Made by a program: the position numbers and the translations under genes. Of a DNA stretch of 64,000 bases, positions 10,178 through 18,732 are shown piece by piece. This DNA is from Bacteroidota bacterium (lineage in GTDB: Bacteria; Bacteroidota; Rhodothermia; Rhodothermales; Salinibacteraceae). The notes beneath the pieces were generated by a model, which had not been told where the DNA came from, did not search any database, and saw only the letters and a program-made list of their open reading frames with translations. Position 1 is the stretch's first letter, and each line of letters begins with the position of its first letter. The stretch is taken from NCBI GenBank assembly GCA_009908945.1, contig JAAAOI010000119.1, positions 1 to 64,000 on the forward strand, in the 5' to 3' direction.

Positions 10178-10593
10178 CCTACAGCACGTACCTCATGAGC
10201 TTCTTCACAGACACGCTCCACGAACTGGCGGACATGCGGACCTGCCAGCTCGTGGTACACAATGCGCCCCTCTCGGCGGCTCACGACCAGCTGTAAATCT
10301 TTCAGTAGTCGGAGTTGGTGGCTCACAGCAGAATCACTGACGCCAAGCAAAAAAGCGAGATCGCAGGTGCAGAGCGGGCTCACCAAGAGCGCACGCAGGA
10401 GGCGCAGTCGCGTCAGGTCACCGAGGGCACCCAGGAGAGGCGCGGTATCCTGGAGCTGTAAGCTGCCGACTGCCGCGCGGGCCGCCTTCGTAGCATCCGG
10501 GTCCACGCATCGAGCCTCGCAGGCGACCTCGTCTGTGCGGCTACCGGGCCGTGGACTGATGCTGGGCTTTGTCGTTGACATAGCTGCAGGCAT
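10174..10593 (-). CDS. ArsR/SmtB-family metal-sensing repressor, CadC-like
   Basis: wHTH LCTCDLAFLLGVSDSAVSHQLRLLKDLQLVVSRREGRIVYHEL; N-terminal CEARC plus CTC in the recognition domain resemble the CadC alpha3N site. Confidence 0.88.
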   Translation of the reverse strand: MPAAMSTTKPSISPRPGSRTDEVACEARCVDPDATKAARAAVGSLQLQDTAPLLGALGDLTRLRLLRALLVSPLCTCDLAFLLGVSDSAVSHQLRLLKDLQLVVSRREGRIVYHELAGPHVRQFVERVCEEAHEVRAVG

Positions 10594-10595
10594 GT

Positions 10596-10611
10596 TTGAA
10601 CGATCGCTCAA
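10596..10611. promoter_or_regulatory. Candidate ArsR/SmtB operator
   Basis: Imperfect dyad TTGAACGATCGCTCAA, close to the SmtB/ArsR core TGAA-N6-TTCA (one mismatch), immediately upstream of the arsR-like start. Confidence 0.45.
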
Positions 10612-11198
10612 CCATACGATACGGCAGTGCAGGGACGTCTGCAAGAACGCGCAGAGTATTTCACAGGCGCTGCACAGTACGGCAAGGGAGAGAGCCCGGC
10701 TTCGTAGATAGAGGCACAGCTGCCTTGTCCGTGGGAGTCGCCACCGTCCGGCCGTCATGGACTACGCGCGCCGGATGAGCGTGCCAGTCCAGAAGCTCGC
10801 GAATTGCCGCGTTTGCGCGGCCTTCGCCAGGGACGCGAGATCGTTGCCCGTCAATTGCCGGAGGCCACCCGGGAGGATCAGGTTTGACGGACGATCGCTC
10901 GCAAACGTGGCAGGGTGACGCTTTGCCACCGGCGTGCATCCCCCAGGGCGAGGAGGTCTGGGGAGGCCGCAGCAAGCGGTGCAGGTAAAGGCAGTCGCAT
11001 GACCTCTCTTTTAGATCAACCCTTCGGCATCAGACCGCTGAGGGCATTGCTTTTACAATCAAGACCAGCCGGCGGAGCGTAGATAGCGCAGCCAAGCTAC
11101 GCCAGAGGCGCATGGGGGCTGCGCAGTTGGGGCACGTGCTTGACGGCTGCATAGCGGTTACTGGTGTTACGCCTCACGGAAATTGTGCCCCTCCGCTC

Positions 11199-11897
11199 AT
11201 GACCTTCCCTACGCTGTTGTTGCTATTGGTCCTGATGGGGAGCTGGGTCCTCGGTCTTCGTTGTTACGGGTGTGGGGGCGGGACGCAGGCCGAGCGGCCG
11301 GTGCCACGAGCCGTAATCCGCTGCACGGGCATTGCCCTGTTAGGCGGTGCGGTTGCGCTTGTTGGCGCTGTTGTGGTAAACATGGGCCTTGGGGTCCTCC
11401 TCCCAGAGCGCACCGGTGCGACCGCCATTTTTGTTTCTGCTATAGGCGAGGAAATCCTCAAGGCGACCGCCGCGCTCGGGGTCGTGGCGTTAATTCAGCA
11501 GCACCGGCCGCGCAACCTGGTGCGCCTCGCGGCGCTGGTGGGGCTCGGGTTTGCTTCAGCAGAGGCGGTGCTATACATCTGGCAGTTTGGGGCGGACGTG
11601 CTGTGGGTGCGCATGCTGTGGACGGCGCCTGCCCACATGGCGTACACCGTGATCTGTGTATGCGGCCTCTTAGCGTGGCAGCGCGGGCGTCGCACGGCGG
11701 TTGTGTTGACGGTGGGCTGGAGCTTTGTGGCGCACGCCGGCACCAACCTGTTCATGCTTCAAGGGGCCCCGGGGGCGGCGCTGGGCGCTCTGTGCTTGTT
11801 TGCATTTTCCTTGGCCTGGGCCCACGTCCTCCTGCAGCAAGCGGCCCCGGTGGTTTTTGGTCGAAAACTGTGGTTCGCCGTGGCGCCGGGACGCTAA
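11199..11897 (+). CDS. PrsW-like intramembrane protease
   Basis: Multi-TM protein with GEEILKA, GFASAEAVLY, APAHMAYTV and VAHAGTNLF motifs characteristic of PrsW/CPBP-type membrane proteases. Confidence 0.65.
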   Translation: MTFPTLLLLLVLMGSWVLGLRCYGCGGGTQAERPVPRAVIRCTGIALLGGAVALVGAVVVNMGLGVLLPERTGATAIFVSAIGEEILKATAALGVVALIQQHRPRNLVRLAALVGLGFASAEAVLYIWQFGADVLWVRMLWTAPAHMAYTVICVCGLLAWQRGRRTAVVLTVGWSFVAHAGTNLFMLQGAPGAALGALCLFAFSLAWAHVLLQQAAPVVFGRKLWFAVAPGR

Positions 11898-11983
11898 ACT
11901 GCAGGGGCTGGTGGATCATTGCCGGGACTGGCTGATTCGCCAAGATCCCTCCATGAGCTATTTCCATCTACCCGCGCCTGTCT

Positions 11984-13066
11984 ATGTCCTCATTCCCGCC
12001 CCTTAGCAACGACCTGCTCCTGCGCGCCGCCCGGCAGGAGCCCACCCCCCGCGCTCCTGTCTGGATGATGCGACAAGCGGGGCGGTATCTCCCCGAGTAC
12101 CAGGCCGTGCGCAGCAAACACGAATTTTTTGATGTGGTCCGTACGCCGGCCCTTGCCGCCGAGGTCACGCTGCAACCGGTGGAGCGCTTCCCCATCGACG
12201 CCGCGATCATCTTTTCCGATATTCTGGTGATCCCGCAGGTGCTGGGGCTGGAGGTGCAGATGGTGAAAGGCAAAGGCCCGCACTTCCCTGACCCTCTGGC
12301 GGAGCCGGCTGATCTTTCGCGGCTGCGCACGCCGGATCCTGCCACTGATTTAGGCTACGTGCTGGAGGCCCTGACCTTGACGCGGCAACGCCTGCACGGC
12401 CGCTGCCCGCTCATTGGGTTTTCCGGAGCGCCGTGGACGCTCATGGCCTATTCCATTGAGGGCGGAGGGAGTAAAAACTTCGCCGCGTCCAAGCGCTGGC
12501 TCTATCGGTACCCGGAGGCCAGCCACGAGCTCCTGCAGCGCATCACGGACACCGTGATCGACTACCTGGACCACCAGATTCAGGCAGGCGCGCAGTATGT
12601 GCAGGTCTTTGACAGCTGGGCGGGCCTGCTGCCGCAGCCGCTCTTCGAAACGTTTGCCCTGCCGTACCTCGCCGAGATTGCTACGGCTCTGGCCGAGCGC
12701 CATCCCGACGTCCCCCGCGTGGTTTTTGCCAAAGGCGCCCATTACGCGCTTGATGCGCTGGCCGATACGGCCTACTCGGTGATCAGCCTCGACTGGACGA
12801 TGGACCCTGCCGAGGCCCGGGCGACCGTCGGATCGCGGGTGGCCCTGCAAGGCAACCTCGATCCCTGCGCCCTCTATGCCGAGCCGGACGACATCCGGGC
12901 GCAGGTCCGCCGCATGCTCGAGGGCTTCGGTCCTGCCGGGCACATTGCCAACCTCGGGCACGGGATGCACCCGGACCATGACCCGGCGCATGCTGGTGCG
13001 TTCATCGACGCGGTGCACAGCGTTTCGGAAGAGCTCCGCGCGGCCGGCACCTCTACGGCCCCATGA
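11984..13066 (+). CDS. hemE: Uroporphyrinogen decarboxylase
   Basis: APVWMMRQAGRYLPEYQAVR, GFSGAPWTLMAYSIEGGGSK, NLGHGMHPDHDP signatures. Confidence 0.97.
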   Translation: MSSFPPLSNDLLLRAARQEPTPRAPVWMMRQAGRYLPEYQAVRSKHEFFDVVRTPALAAEVTLQPVERFPIDAAIIFSDILVIPQVLGLEVQMVKGKGPHFPDPLAEPADLSRLRTPDPATDLGYVLEALTLTRQRLHGRCPLIGFSGAPWTLMAYSIEGGGSKNFAASKRWLYRYPEASHELLQRITDTVIDYLDHQIQAGAQYVQVFDSWAGLLPQPLFETFALPYLAEIATALAERHPDVPRVVFAKGAHYALDALADTAYSVISLDWTMDPAEARATVGSRVALQGNLDPCALYAEPDDIRAQVRRMLEGFGPAGHIANLGHGMHPDHDPAHAGAFIDAVHSVSEELRAAGTSTAP

Positions 13067-13122
13067 GCAGGGGTACATGACTGGTGAACGCCCTCCGCAT
13101 CAACATTTGATACGGGTCGACG

Positions 13123-13809
13123 ATGGACGTCCCCATTCTACACGAAGATGCGCACCTCCTCGTCGTGTGCAAGCCCGGCGGGATGCTTTCGCAAGCGGAT
13201 GAGACCGGCGATCAGGACCTGGTCGCGTGGGCGAAGGCGTACCTGGGCCGTACGGCGCGGCCGGACCCGTATGTAGGGCTCGTGCACCGACTCGATCGGC
13301 CGGCGTCGGGCGTGATGGTGTTGGCGAAGACGCCGGCGGCGGCGCGGGAGCTTTCGCGGCAGTTTCAGGAGCGGCTGCCCACGAAGCGCTATGCTGCGCT
13401 CGTCGGTGGTGAGCCGCCTCTCCTCGACACGTGTGAGGACTATATTGCCAAGGTGGATCGTAAAGTGCGCATTGTTGCCCCATCGGACCCGCAGGGCAAG
13501 CGGGCAGCGCTTCGGTACCAGCGGCTCGCGACGCAGGGTAACCGCTCGCTGCTGGATGTGACGTTGCTTACCGGCCGGCCGCACCAGGTCCGGATTCAGC
13601 TGGCCACGCGGGGCCACCCACTCCTGGGGGACGTCCGCTACGGTGGCTCCGACGCCTTCGACCGCCGCACCATTGCCTTGCACTGCTATGCCCTGGAAGT
13701 AGAGCATCCCGAAGCGCAGCGCCCCGTGCGCCACCAGGCGCCGCTCCCCGAGACGTGGCCGCCGTTTGCGCACAACGCCTTGGCGCCGCGCCTTACGCTG
13801 CACTCGTAA
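13123..13809 (+). CDS. RluA-family pseudouridine synthase
   Basis: GLVHRLDRPASGVMVLAKT catalytic motif, TGRPHQVRIQLATRGHPLLGD. Confidence 0.92.
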   Translation: MDVPILHEDAHLLVVCKPGGMLSQADETGDQDLVAWAKAYLGRTARPDPYVGLVHRLDRPASGVMVLAKTPAAARELSRQFQERLPTKRYAALVGGEPPLLDTCEDYIAKVDRKVRIVAPSDPQGKRAALRYQRLATQGNRSLLDVTLLTGRPHQVRIQLATRGHPLLGDVRYGGSDAFDRRTIALHCYALEVEHPEAQRPVRHQAPLPETWPPFAHNALAPRLTLHS

Positions 13810-13829
13810 GCACCGCACGGACAGACCGC

Positions 13830-14123
13830 TTATTCGCCCATGCGGTACGGCCGGACCTCCGCGGCGCAGGTCGCGGGTCCGGGCAGCACGCAGGCGGTGT
13901 CTGCACGGAACGGGTCTACCACAATGGGGATGGTTTGATAGGTCGCAAACTGCCCCGCGCCCCGCTGAAACTGCTCGCCGATGGCCTTTCGGAGATGTAC
14001 ATAGGCCTCCGGGCCGACGACGATGTAGGCGGGTTCGGTGTCCGCATCGCGCAGTTGCCGGATGCTGTTGGTTACAAATTCCAGAATCTCATCCCGCGAC
14101 GGGGCATACTCAAAAACAGTCAT
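13830..14123 (-). CDS. Hypothetical 97-aa protein, possibly HK97/encapsulin A-domain-like
   Basis: MTVFEYAPSRDEILEFVTNSIRQLRDADTEPAYIVVGPEAYVHLRKAIGEQFQRGAGQFATYQTIPIVVDPFRADTACVLPG; coding-like, between convergent/divergent heme genes. Confidence 0.55.
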   Translation of the reverse strand: MTVFEYAPSRDEILEFVTNSIRQLRDADTEPAYIVVGPEAYVHLRKAIGEQFQRGAGQFATYQTIPIVVDPFRADTACVLPGPATCAAEVRPYRMGE

Positions 14124-14222
14124 TACCGTATCGATCCACCTTATTCATTTTTCGTCAGACGGCCCGTGAACGCACCCATACAGCCAACAGATTCGCCCCC
14201 ACCTGCCGGTTACGAGGGCTCC

Positions 14223-15158
14223 ATGGCCCAGCGCATGCAGCAGGCCATCGAGGAGGGGCAGCGACAGATCTGCGAAGGCCTGGAGACCCTTGAACCCGAA
14301 GCCCGCTTTCGCCCCGACCGGTGGGCGCGTGCGGAGGGCGGTGGCGGCCTCACGCGGGTCCTCGAAGAGGGGCAGGTGTTCGAGAAAGGCGGCGTGAACA
14401 CGTCGGCGGTGTGGGGCACGCTGCCCGCGCGCATGGCGCGGGTGCTGGAGGTAGAAGCGCTCCCGTTCTTCGCGACCGGCGTCTCGCTCGTTGTGCATCC
14501 GCGGTCGCCGTACGTCCCTACGGTGCATGCCAACTTCCGCTACTTTGCGCTGGGCGAGGACCTGAGCGCGCCCGTTGACGAGTGGTTCGGAGGGGGCGCT
14601 GACCTGACGCCGGTGTATCCCACGCTGGAGGATACGCAGCACTTTCATCAGCAGTGGAAGGGCGTCTGCGAGCGGCATCCGGAGGTGGCTGACTACGCCG
14701 ACTTCAAACAGCAGTGCGACACGTACTTCTACCTCCCCCATCGGGAGGAGGCCCGGGGGGTCGGGGGGATCTTTTACGACTATCTGCGCTCCGATCCCGA
14801 GGCCCTATTAGCCTTCACACGGGATGCCATCCAAACGTTTCTTCCCGCCTATCAGCCTATCGTGGAACGACGCAAGGATCGATCGTACGGCCCCCCGCAG
14901 GTAACCTTCCAGCGCATCCGTCGGGGGCGCTACGTGGAGTTCAATCTGGTGTATGACCGGGGGACCAAATTCGGGCTGGAGACCAAGGGGCGCACGGAGA
15001 GTATTCTGATGAGCTTGCCGCTGCGTGCGCGCTGGCCGTACAACCATACCCCTGAACCGGGCACGCCGGAAGCCCGGGCGCACTGGTTCTTTGCCCCGCG
15101 TGATTGGCTTCGCCTCTCGGCGGCTGACGTACCGCCGGTGTCGCCGGACGCCGATTGA
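14223..15158 (+). CDS. hemF: Oxygen-dependent coproporphyrinogen III oxidase
   Basis: GGVNTSAVWG, WFGGGADLTPVY, FKQQCDTYFYLPHREEARGVGGIFYDYL, RGRYVEFNLVYDRGTKFGL signatures. Start may be further upstream (GTG near 14166). Confidence 0.96.
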   Translation: MAQRMQQAIEEGQRQICEGLETLEPEARFRPDRWARAEGGGGLTRVLEEGQVFEKGGVNTSAVWGTLPARMARVLEVEALPFFATGVSLVVHPRSPYVPTVHANFRYFALGEDLSAPVDEWFGGGADLTPVYPTLEDTQHFHQQWKGVCERHPEVADYADFKQQCDTYFYLPHREEARGVGGIFYDYLRSDPEALLAFTRDAIQTFLPAYQPIVERRKDRSYGPPQVTFQRIRRGRYVEFNLVYDRGTKFGLETKGRTESILMSLPLRARWPYNHTPEPGTPEARAHWFFAPRDWLRLSAADVPPVSPDAD

Positions 15159-15325
15159 TGGCGCAGCCCCGGACGAGTGTTCGGGCAGAGCCTCCTTTCC
15201 TTTAACCGGCTCTTGCCCTGGCGACCTTAGGTAAAACTTCAATAGTGGATAGGAACTGCCGCCCCCGCCAAAGTTCTAATTCCTGTGCCTTTACAGATAC
15301 TGCAACCACCCAACCCCGCGCTGCT

Positions 15326-16621
15326 ATGACGCCTCTGGAGTTTCTCAAGGATTACGCGTACGACGAACGGCTGGTGACGGGCGAGTATTACTCTGCGGAG
15401 CCGGTTGAGGTGGAGAAGGGCGACACGGTGGCGGTTGTGCTGATGAACCTGGGCGGCCCGAACACCACTGACGATGTGCAGCCGTTTCTCTACAACCTGT
15501 TCATGGATCCGGCTATCATCGACATTCCGGTGAAGGGGCGGGCCCGGCACTGGTTGTGCAAAGCTATTTCGTCTTTACGGGCGCGCTCTGTCGCAGAAGA
15601 TTACGAGCTGATTGGTGGCGGGTCGCCGATTAACCGCCTCACAAACGAGCAATCGGAAAGTCTGGAGCGAACGCTCAATGCCAACTATGGCGACGACGCC
15701 GGCGTCACGTTTCGCACCTACATCGCCATGCGCTACTGGCATCCGTTCACCGAGGAGGCGGCTGCGCAGATGGAGGCCGACGAGGTGGACAAGGTCGTGC
15801 TGCTGCCCCTTTACCCGCAGTACTCAAAGACTACCACTGGCTCCTCGCTTATCTACTGGTGGATGCTGGAGGAGAAGGGCGAGATTCCCTCGTGGCCCAC
15901 GGCGTACGTGTTTGAATACGCAGCCAACCCTAAGTACGTTAAAGCGATCAGCGAACGCATCGACGAAGGGCTGCAGCGCTTTCCGAAGCACATTCGGGAC
16001 GACGTCCACTTCGTTTTCAGCGCACACGGCACGCCGCTCAATGAGATGGTGGACCGCCGCGACCCGTACTGCTGCCTCGTGCACTCCACGGTGGAGCGCG
16101 TAATGGCGCAACGCGGTTATGACATGCCCTATCACGTGGCGTTTCAGAGCAAGGTGGGGCCGGCGGAATGGCTCACGCCCGGCACGCCCGATAAGCTGGA
16201 GGAGCTGGCCCATCAGGGCCACACCGCAACGCTCGTGATCCCGGTCGCGTTTGTGACGGAGCATGTGGAGACGTCCTACGAGCTCGACATCGAGGTGCGC
16301 GAAGAGGCCGAAGAAGCCGGGATCGAGCACTACGAGGTAATGCCTGCACTGAACTGCCATCCGCTGTTCATCGACGCACTGGCCGAGGCTACCGTGGCAC
16401 AGGTCCGGCTGCCTGCCCAGGCCGCGCCGACGAGTCTGGGCGGCGACGGTGTGGCCAGCGAGTACTCGCTGCGGCCGCTATGTGAGATGCCGCGCTACTC
16501 GGCGAAGCACCGGTACACGCGCTGCCATCAGTGCGAGCTCATCACAGAGGCCCGCCGCTGGACCACAAATGGGGAAGACGAGCTGCCTACGGTCTCAGCC
16601 AACCCGTCGCAGGAAGAGTAA
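15326..16621 (+). CDS. hemH: Ferrochelatase
   Basis: VVLMNLGGPNTTDDVQPFLYNLFMD, LLPLYPQYSKTTTGSS, VFSAHGTPL, SKVGPAEWLTP, VIPVAFVTEHVETSYELDIE motifs. Confidence 0.96.
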   Translation: MTPLEFLKDYAYDERLVTGEYYSAEPVEVEKGDTVAVVLMNLGGPNTTDDVQPFLYNLFMDPAIIDIPVKGRARHWLCKAISSLRARSVAEDYELIGGGSPINRLTNEQSESLERTLNANYGDDAGVTFRTYIAMRYWHPFTEEAAAQMEADEVDKVVLLPLYPQYSKTTTGSSLIYWWMLEEKGEIPSWPTAYVFEYAANPKYVKAISERIDEGLQRFPKHIRDDVHFVFSAHGTPLNEMVDRRDPYCCLVHSTVERVMAQRGYDMPYHVAFQSKVGPAEWLTPGTPDKLEELAHQGHTATLVIPVAFVTEHVETSYELDIEVREEAEEAGIEHYEVMPALNCHPLFIDALAEATVAQVRLPAQAAPTSLGGDGVASEYSLRPLCEMPRYSAKHRYTRCHQCELITEARRWTTNGEDELPTVSANPSQEE

Positions 16622-16641
16622 CTGCAGGGTGTAGGCCACCG

Positions 16642-17205
16642 ATGGGATGTTCATCAACCGAGGAACGTGTGGCGTTTTCGCATGAGTTGCTGAAGACGTT
16701 CGCCGCGGTGCCCGTGGCGTCGCGCATCCTCATACGCGAAGACCAGCCTACAGGCCATGCGATAGCCCTCCTGCAATTGGGGTTTGCTATTCACGTCCGC
16801 GTGCCTGCTGCTGACCGGGCCTCGGTCGAGCGTCGACTGATTGCGCACCAAACGCCGGCCTCGACGTGGAGCGTCGAGACGATTGGCGCGCCGCTGCCGC
16901 GAGCCTCCTTTGACTGGGCCGTCTGGGCGTTACCCGATACGCTTGCCGACCCCGCCGGTGCAGACGAACTCAAGCGCATCCGCTCTGCGCTTTGTCCCGG
17001 CGGGTGGTGCTATGTGCTCAGCCCTGAGGGATCGGTCCCGTCTGGCAACGAATCGGCGGCATCGGAGGCGCCCTACACCCCGCGTCGGCTTACCGCGTGG
17101 GCGGACACCGCTCGGCTCGCGGAAGCATCTGCTCCTTGGCATGTCGCCGCCGAGGAAGCCCTACATGCCATGTACCGCCGGGTGGAATCTGATACGCCTG
17201 TGTGA
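16642..17205 (+). CDS. Class I SAM-methyltransferase-like protein
   Basis: FDWAVWALPDTLADPAGADELKRIRSALCPGGWCYVLSPEG resembles post-motif II regions of class I methyltransferases; lies between hemH and hemL. Confidence 0.5.
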   Translation: MGCSSTEERVAFSHELLKTFAAVPVASRILIREDQPTGHAIALLQLGFAIHVRVPAADRASVERRLIAHQTPASTWSVETIGAPLPRASFDWAVWALPDTLADPAGADELKRIRSALCPGGWCYVLSPEGSVPSGNESAASEAPYTPRRLTAWADTARLAEASAPWHVAAEEALHAMYRRVESDTPV

Positions 17206-17358
17206 GGGGGCGGTGTAGCAAGGTTGTGATTCCTCCCCGGCACGGCCAATTATTGAGGCCTACGCCGTTCCCTGCAGAAACGCCACCGCACACGGGTCAT
17301 ACGTATGTAAGCGCCGAAGGCGCGGCCCGCGTCACTTTCGACCTGATCTTCCAATACC

Positions 17359-18684
17359 ATGACAGTGGCTACCCAGTCCAAGCTCTCAACCACTACCAGC
17401 GCCGGCTTTTTTGAGCAAGCGCAAGATGTAATTCCAGGCGGCGTCAACTCGCCGGTGCGGGCCTTCAAAAGCGTAGGCGGCACGCCGCTGTTCATCGACC
17501 AGGCGCGGGGGGCGTACATGACCGATGCCGATGGCAACCGGTATGTCGACTACATTGGCTCCTGGGGACCCATGCTTTTTGGTCATGGAGATGAAGATGT
17601 GGTATCTGCGGTGCAGCGAGCCGCTGAGGACTCGACCTCCTTTGGTGCGCCCACGCGCATCGAGATCGATGTGGCGCAACTGGTGGTGGATATGGTGCCA
17701 TCGGTGGAGAAGGTACGCATGGTAAACTCGGGCACCGAAGCCACAATGAGCGCCGCGCGGCTGGCGCGTGGGTTTACCGGACGCGACAAAATCATCAAGT
17801 TTGAGGGCAACTACCACGGCCATGGGGACTTTTTCCTGATCGCGGCGGGCTCAGGCGCAGCCACGTTTGGCGAACCGAACTCGCCCGGCGTGACGCCTGG
17901 CAACGCCAAGGATACCTTGCTGGCGCGCTACAACGACCTGGCTCATGTCGAATCGCTCGTCGAAGCTAATCCCGGCGAAGTGGCATGCATCATCTTGGAG
18001 CCGCTGGCCGGTAACATGGGCTGCGTGCTGCCCGAGCCCGGCTTTCTCGAAGGCTTGCGGGCCCTCTGCGACAAGCACGACATCGTGCTCATCTTCGACG
18101 AGGTAATGACAGGCTTTCGGGTGGCCCGAGGTGGCGTCCAGGAGCGCTTCGGCGTCACGCCGGACTTGACCACGCTTGGAAAGATCATCGGCGGGGGCTT
18201 ACCCGTGGGGGCCTATGGCGGCCGAAAGGAGATCATGGACTTCGTATCGCCCACAGGACCGGTGTATCAGGCGGGCACGCTTTCCGGCAACCCCCTGGCC
18301 ATGCGTGCGGGCTTCACCGTACTCAGAAAAATTGCCGAAACTCCCGACCTGTACGACCGCTTGGAAACCTTCGGCGCGGCCCTGGAAGAGGGCATGCGGA
18401 AAAACATGGAGGACCTCGGGCTGGACTATTACATGACCCGCGTAGGCTCCATGGGCTGCCTCTTTTTTAATGAGGACCGCGTGGTGGATTTCGATACCGC
18501 GCAGCAATGCGATCTCCAGCGGTACGGGCGCTATTTTCACGCCATGCTGGACGAGGGGGTGTACCTCGCGCCCTCGCAGTACGAAGCCTATTTCTTCTCC
18601 ATCTGCCACGGCGAGGAAGAGCTGGAGCACACGCTAACGGCCAACCGCAAGGCGCTGGAACGAGCGCATGCCCCGGAGGCGTGA
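17359..18684 (+). CDS. hemL: Glutamate-1-semialdehyde 2,1-aminomutase
   Basis: VIPGGVNSPVRAFKSVGGTPLFIDQARGAYMTDADGNRYVDYIGSWGPMLFGH, LIFDEVMTGFR, LGKIIGGGLPVGAYGGR. Confidence 0.97.
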   Translation: MTVATQSKLSTTTSAGFFEQAQDVIPGGVNSPVRAFKSVGGTPLFIDQARGAYMTDADGNRYVDYIGSWGPMLFGHGDEDVVSAVQRAAEDSTSFGAPTRIEIDVAQLVVDMVPSVEKVRMVNSGTEATMSAARLARGFTGRDKIIKFEGNYHGHGDFFLIAAGSGAATFGEPNSPGVTPGNAKDTLLARYNDLAHVESLVEANPGEVACIILEPLAGNMGCVLPEPGFLEGLRALCDKHDIVLIFDEVMTGFRVARGGVQERFGVTPDLTTLGKIIGGGLPVGAYGGRKEIMDFVSPTGPVYQAGTLSGNPLAMRAGFTVLRKIAETPDLYDRLETFGAALEEGMRKNMEDLGLDYYMTRVGSMGCLFFNEDRVVDFDTAQQCDLQRYGRYFHAMLDEGVYLAPSQYEAYFFSICHGEEELEHTLTANRKALERAHAPEA

Positions 18685-18732
18685 GCGACCCGCCCGGGCA
18701 TGACGGCCCCCGGCCTGGGCGTGGATGCGGGG

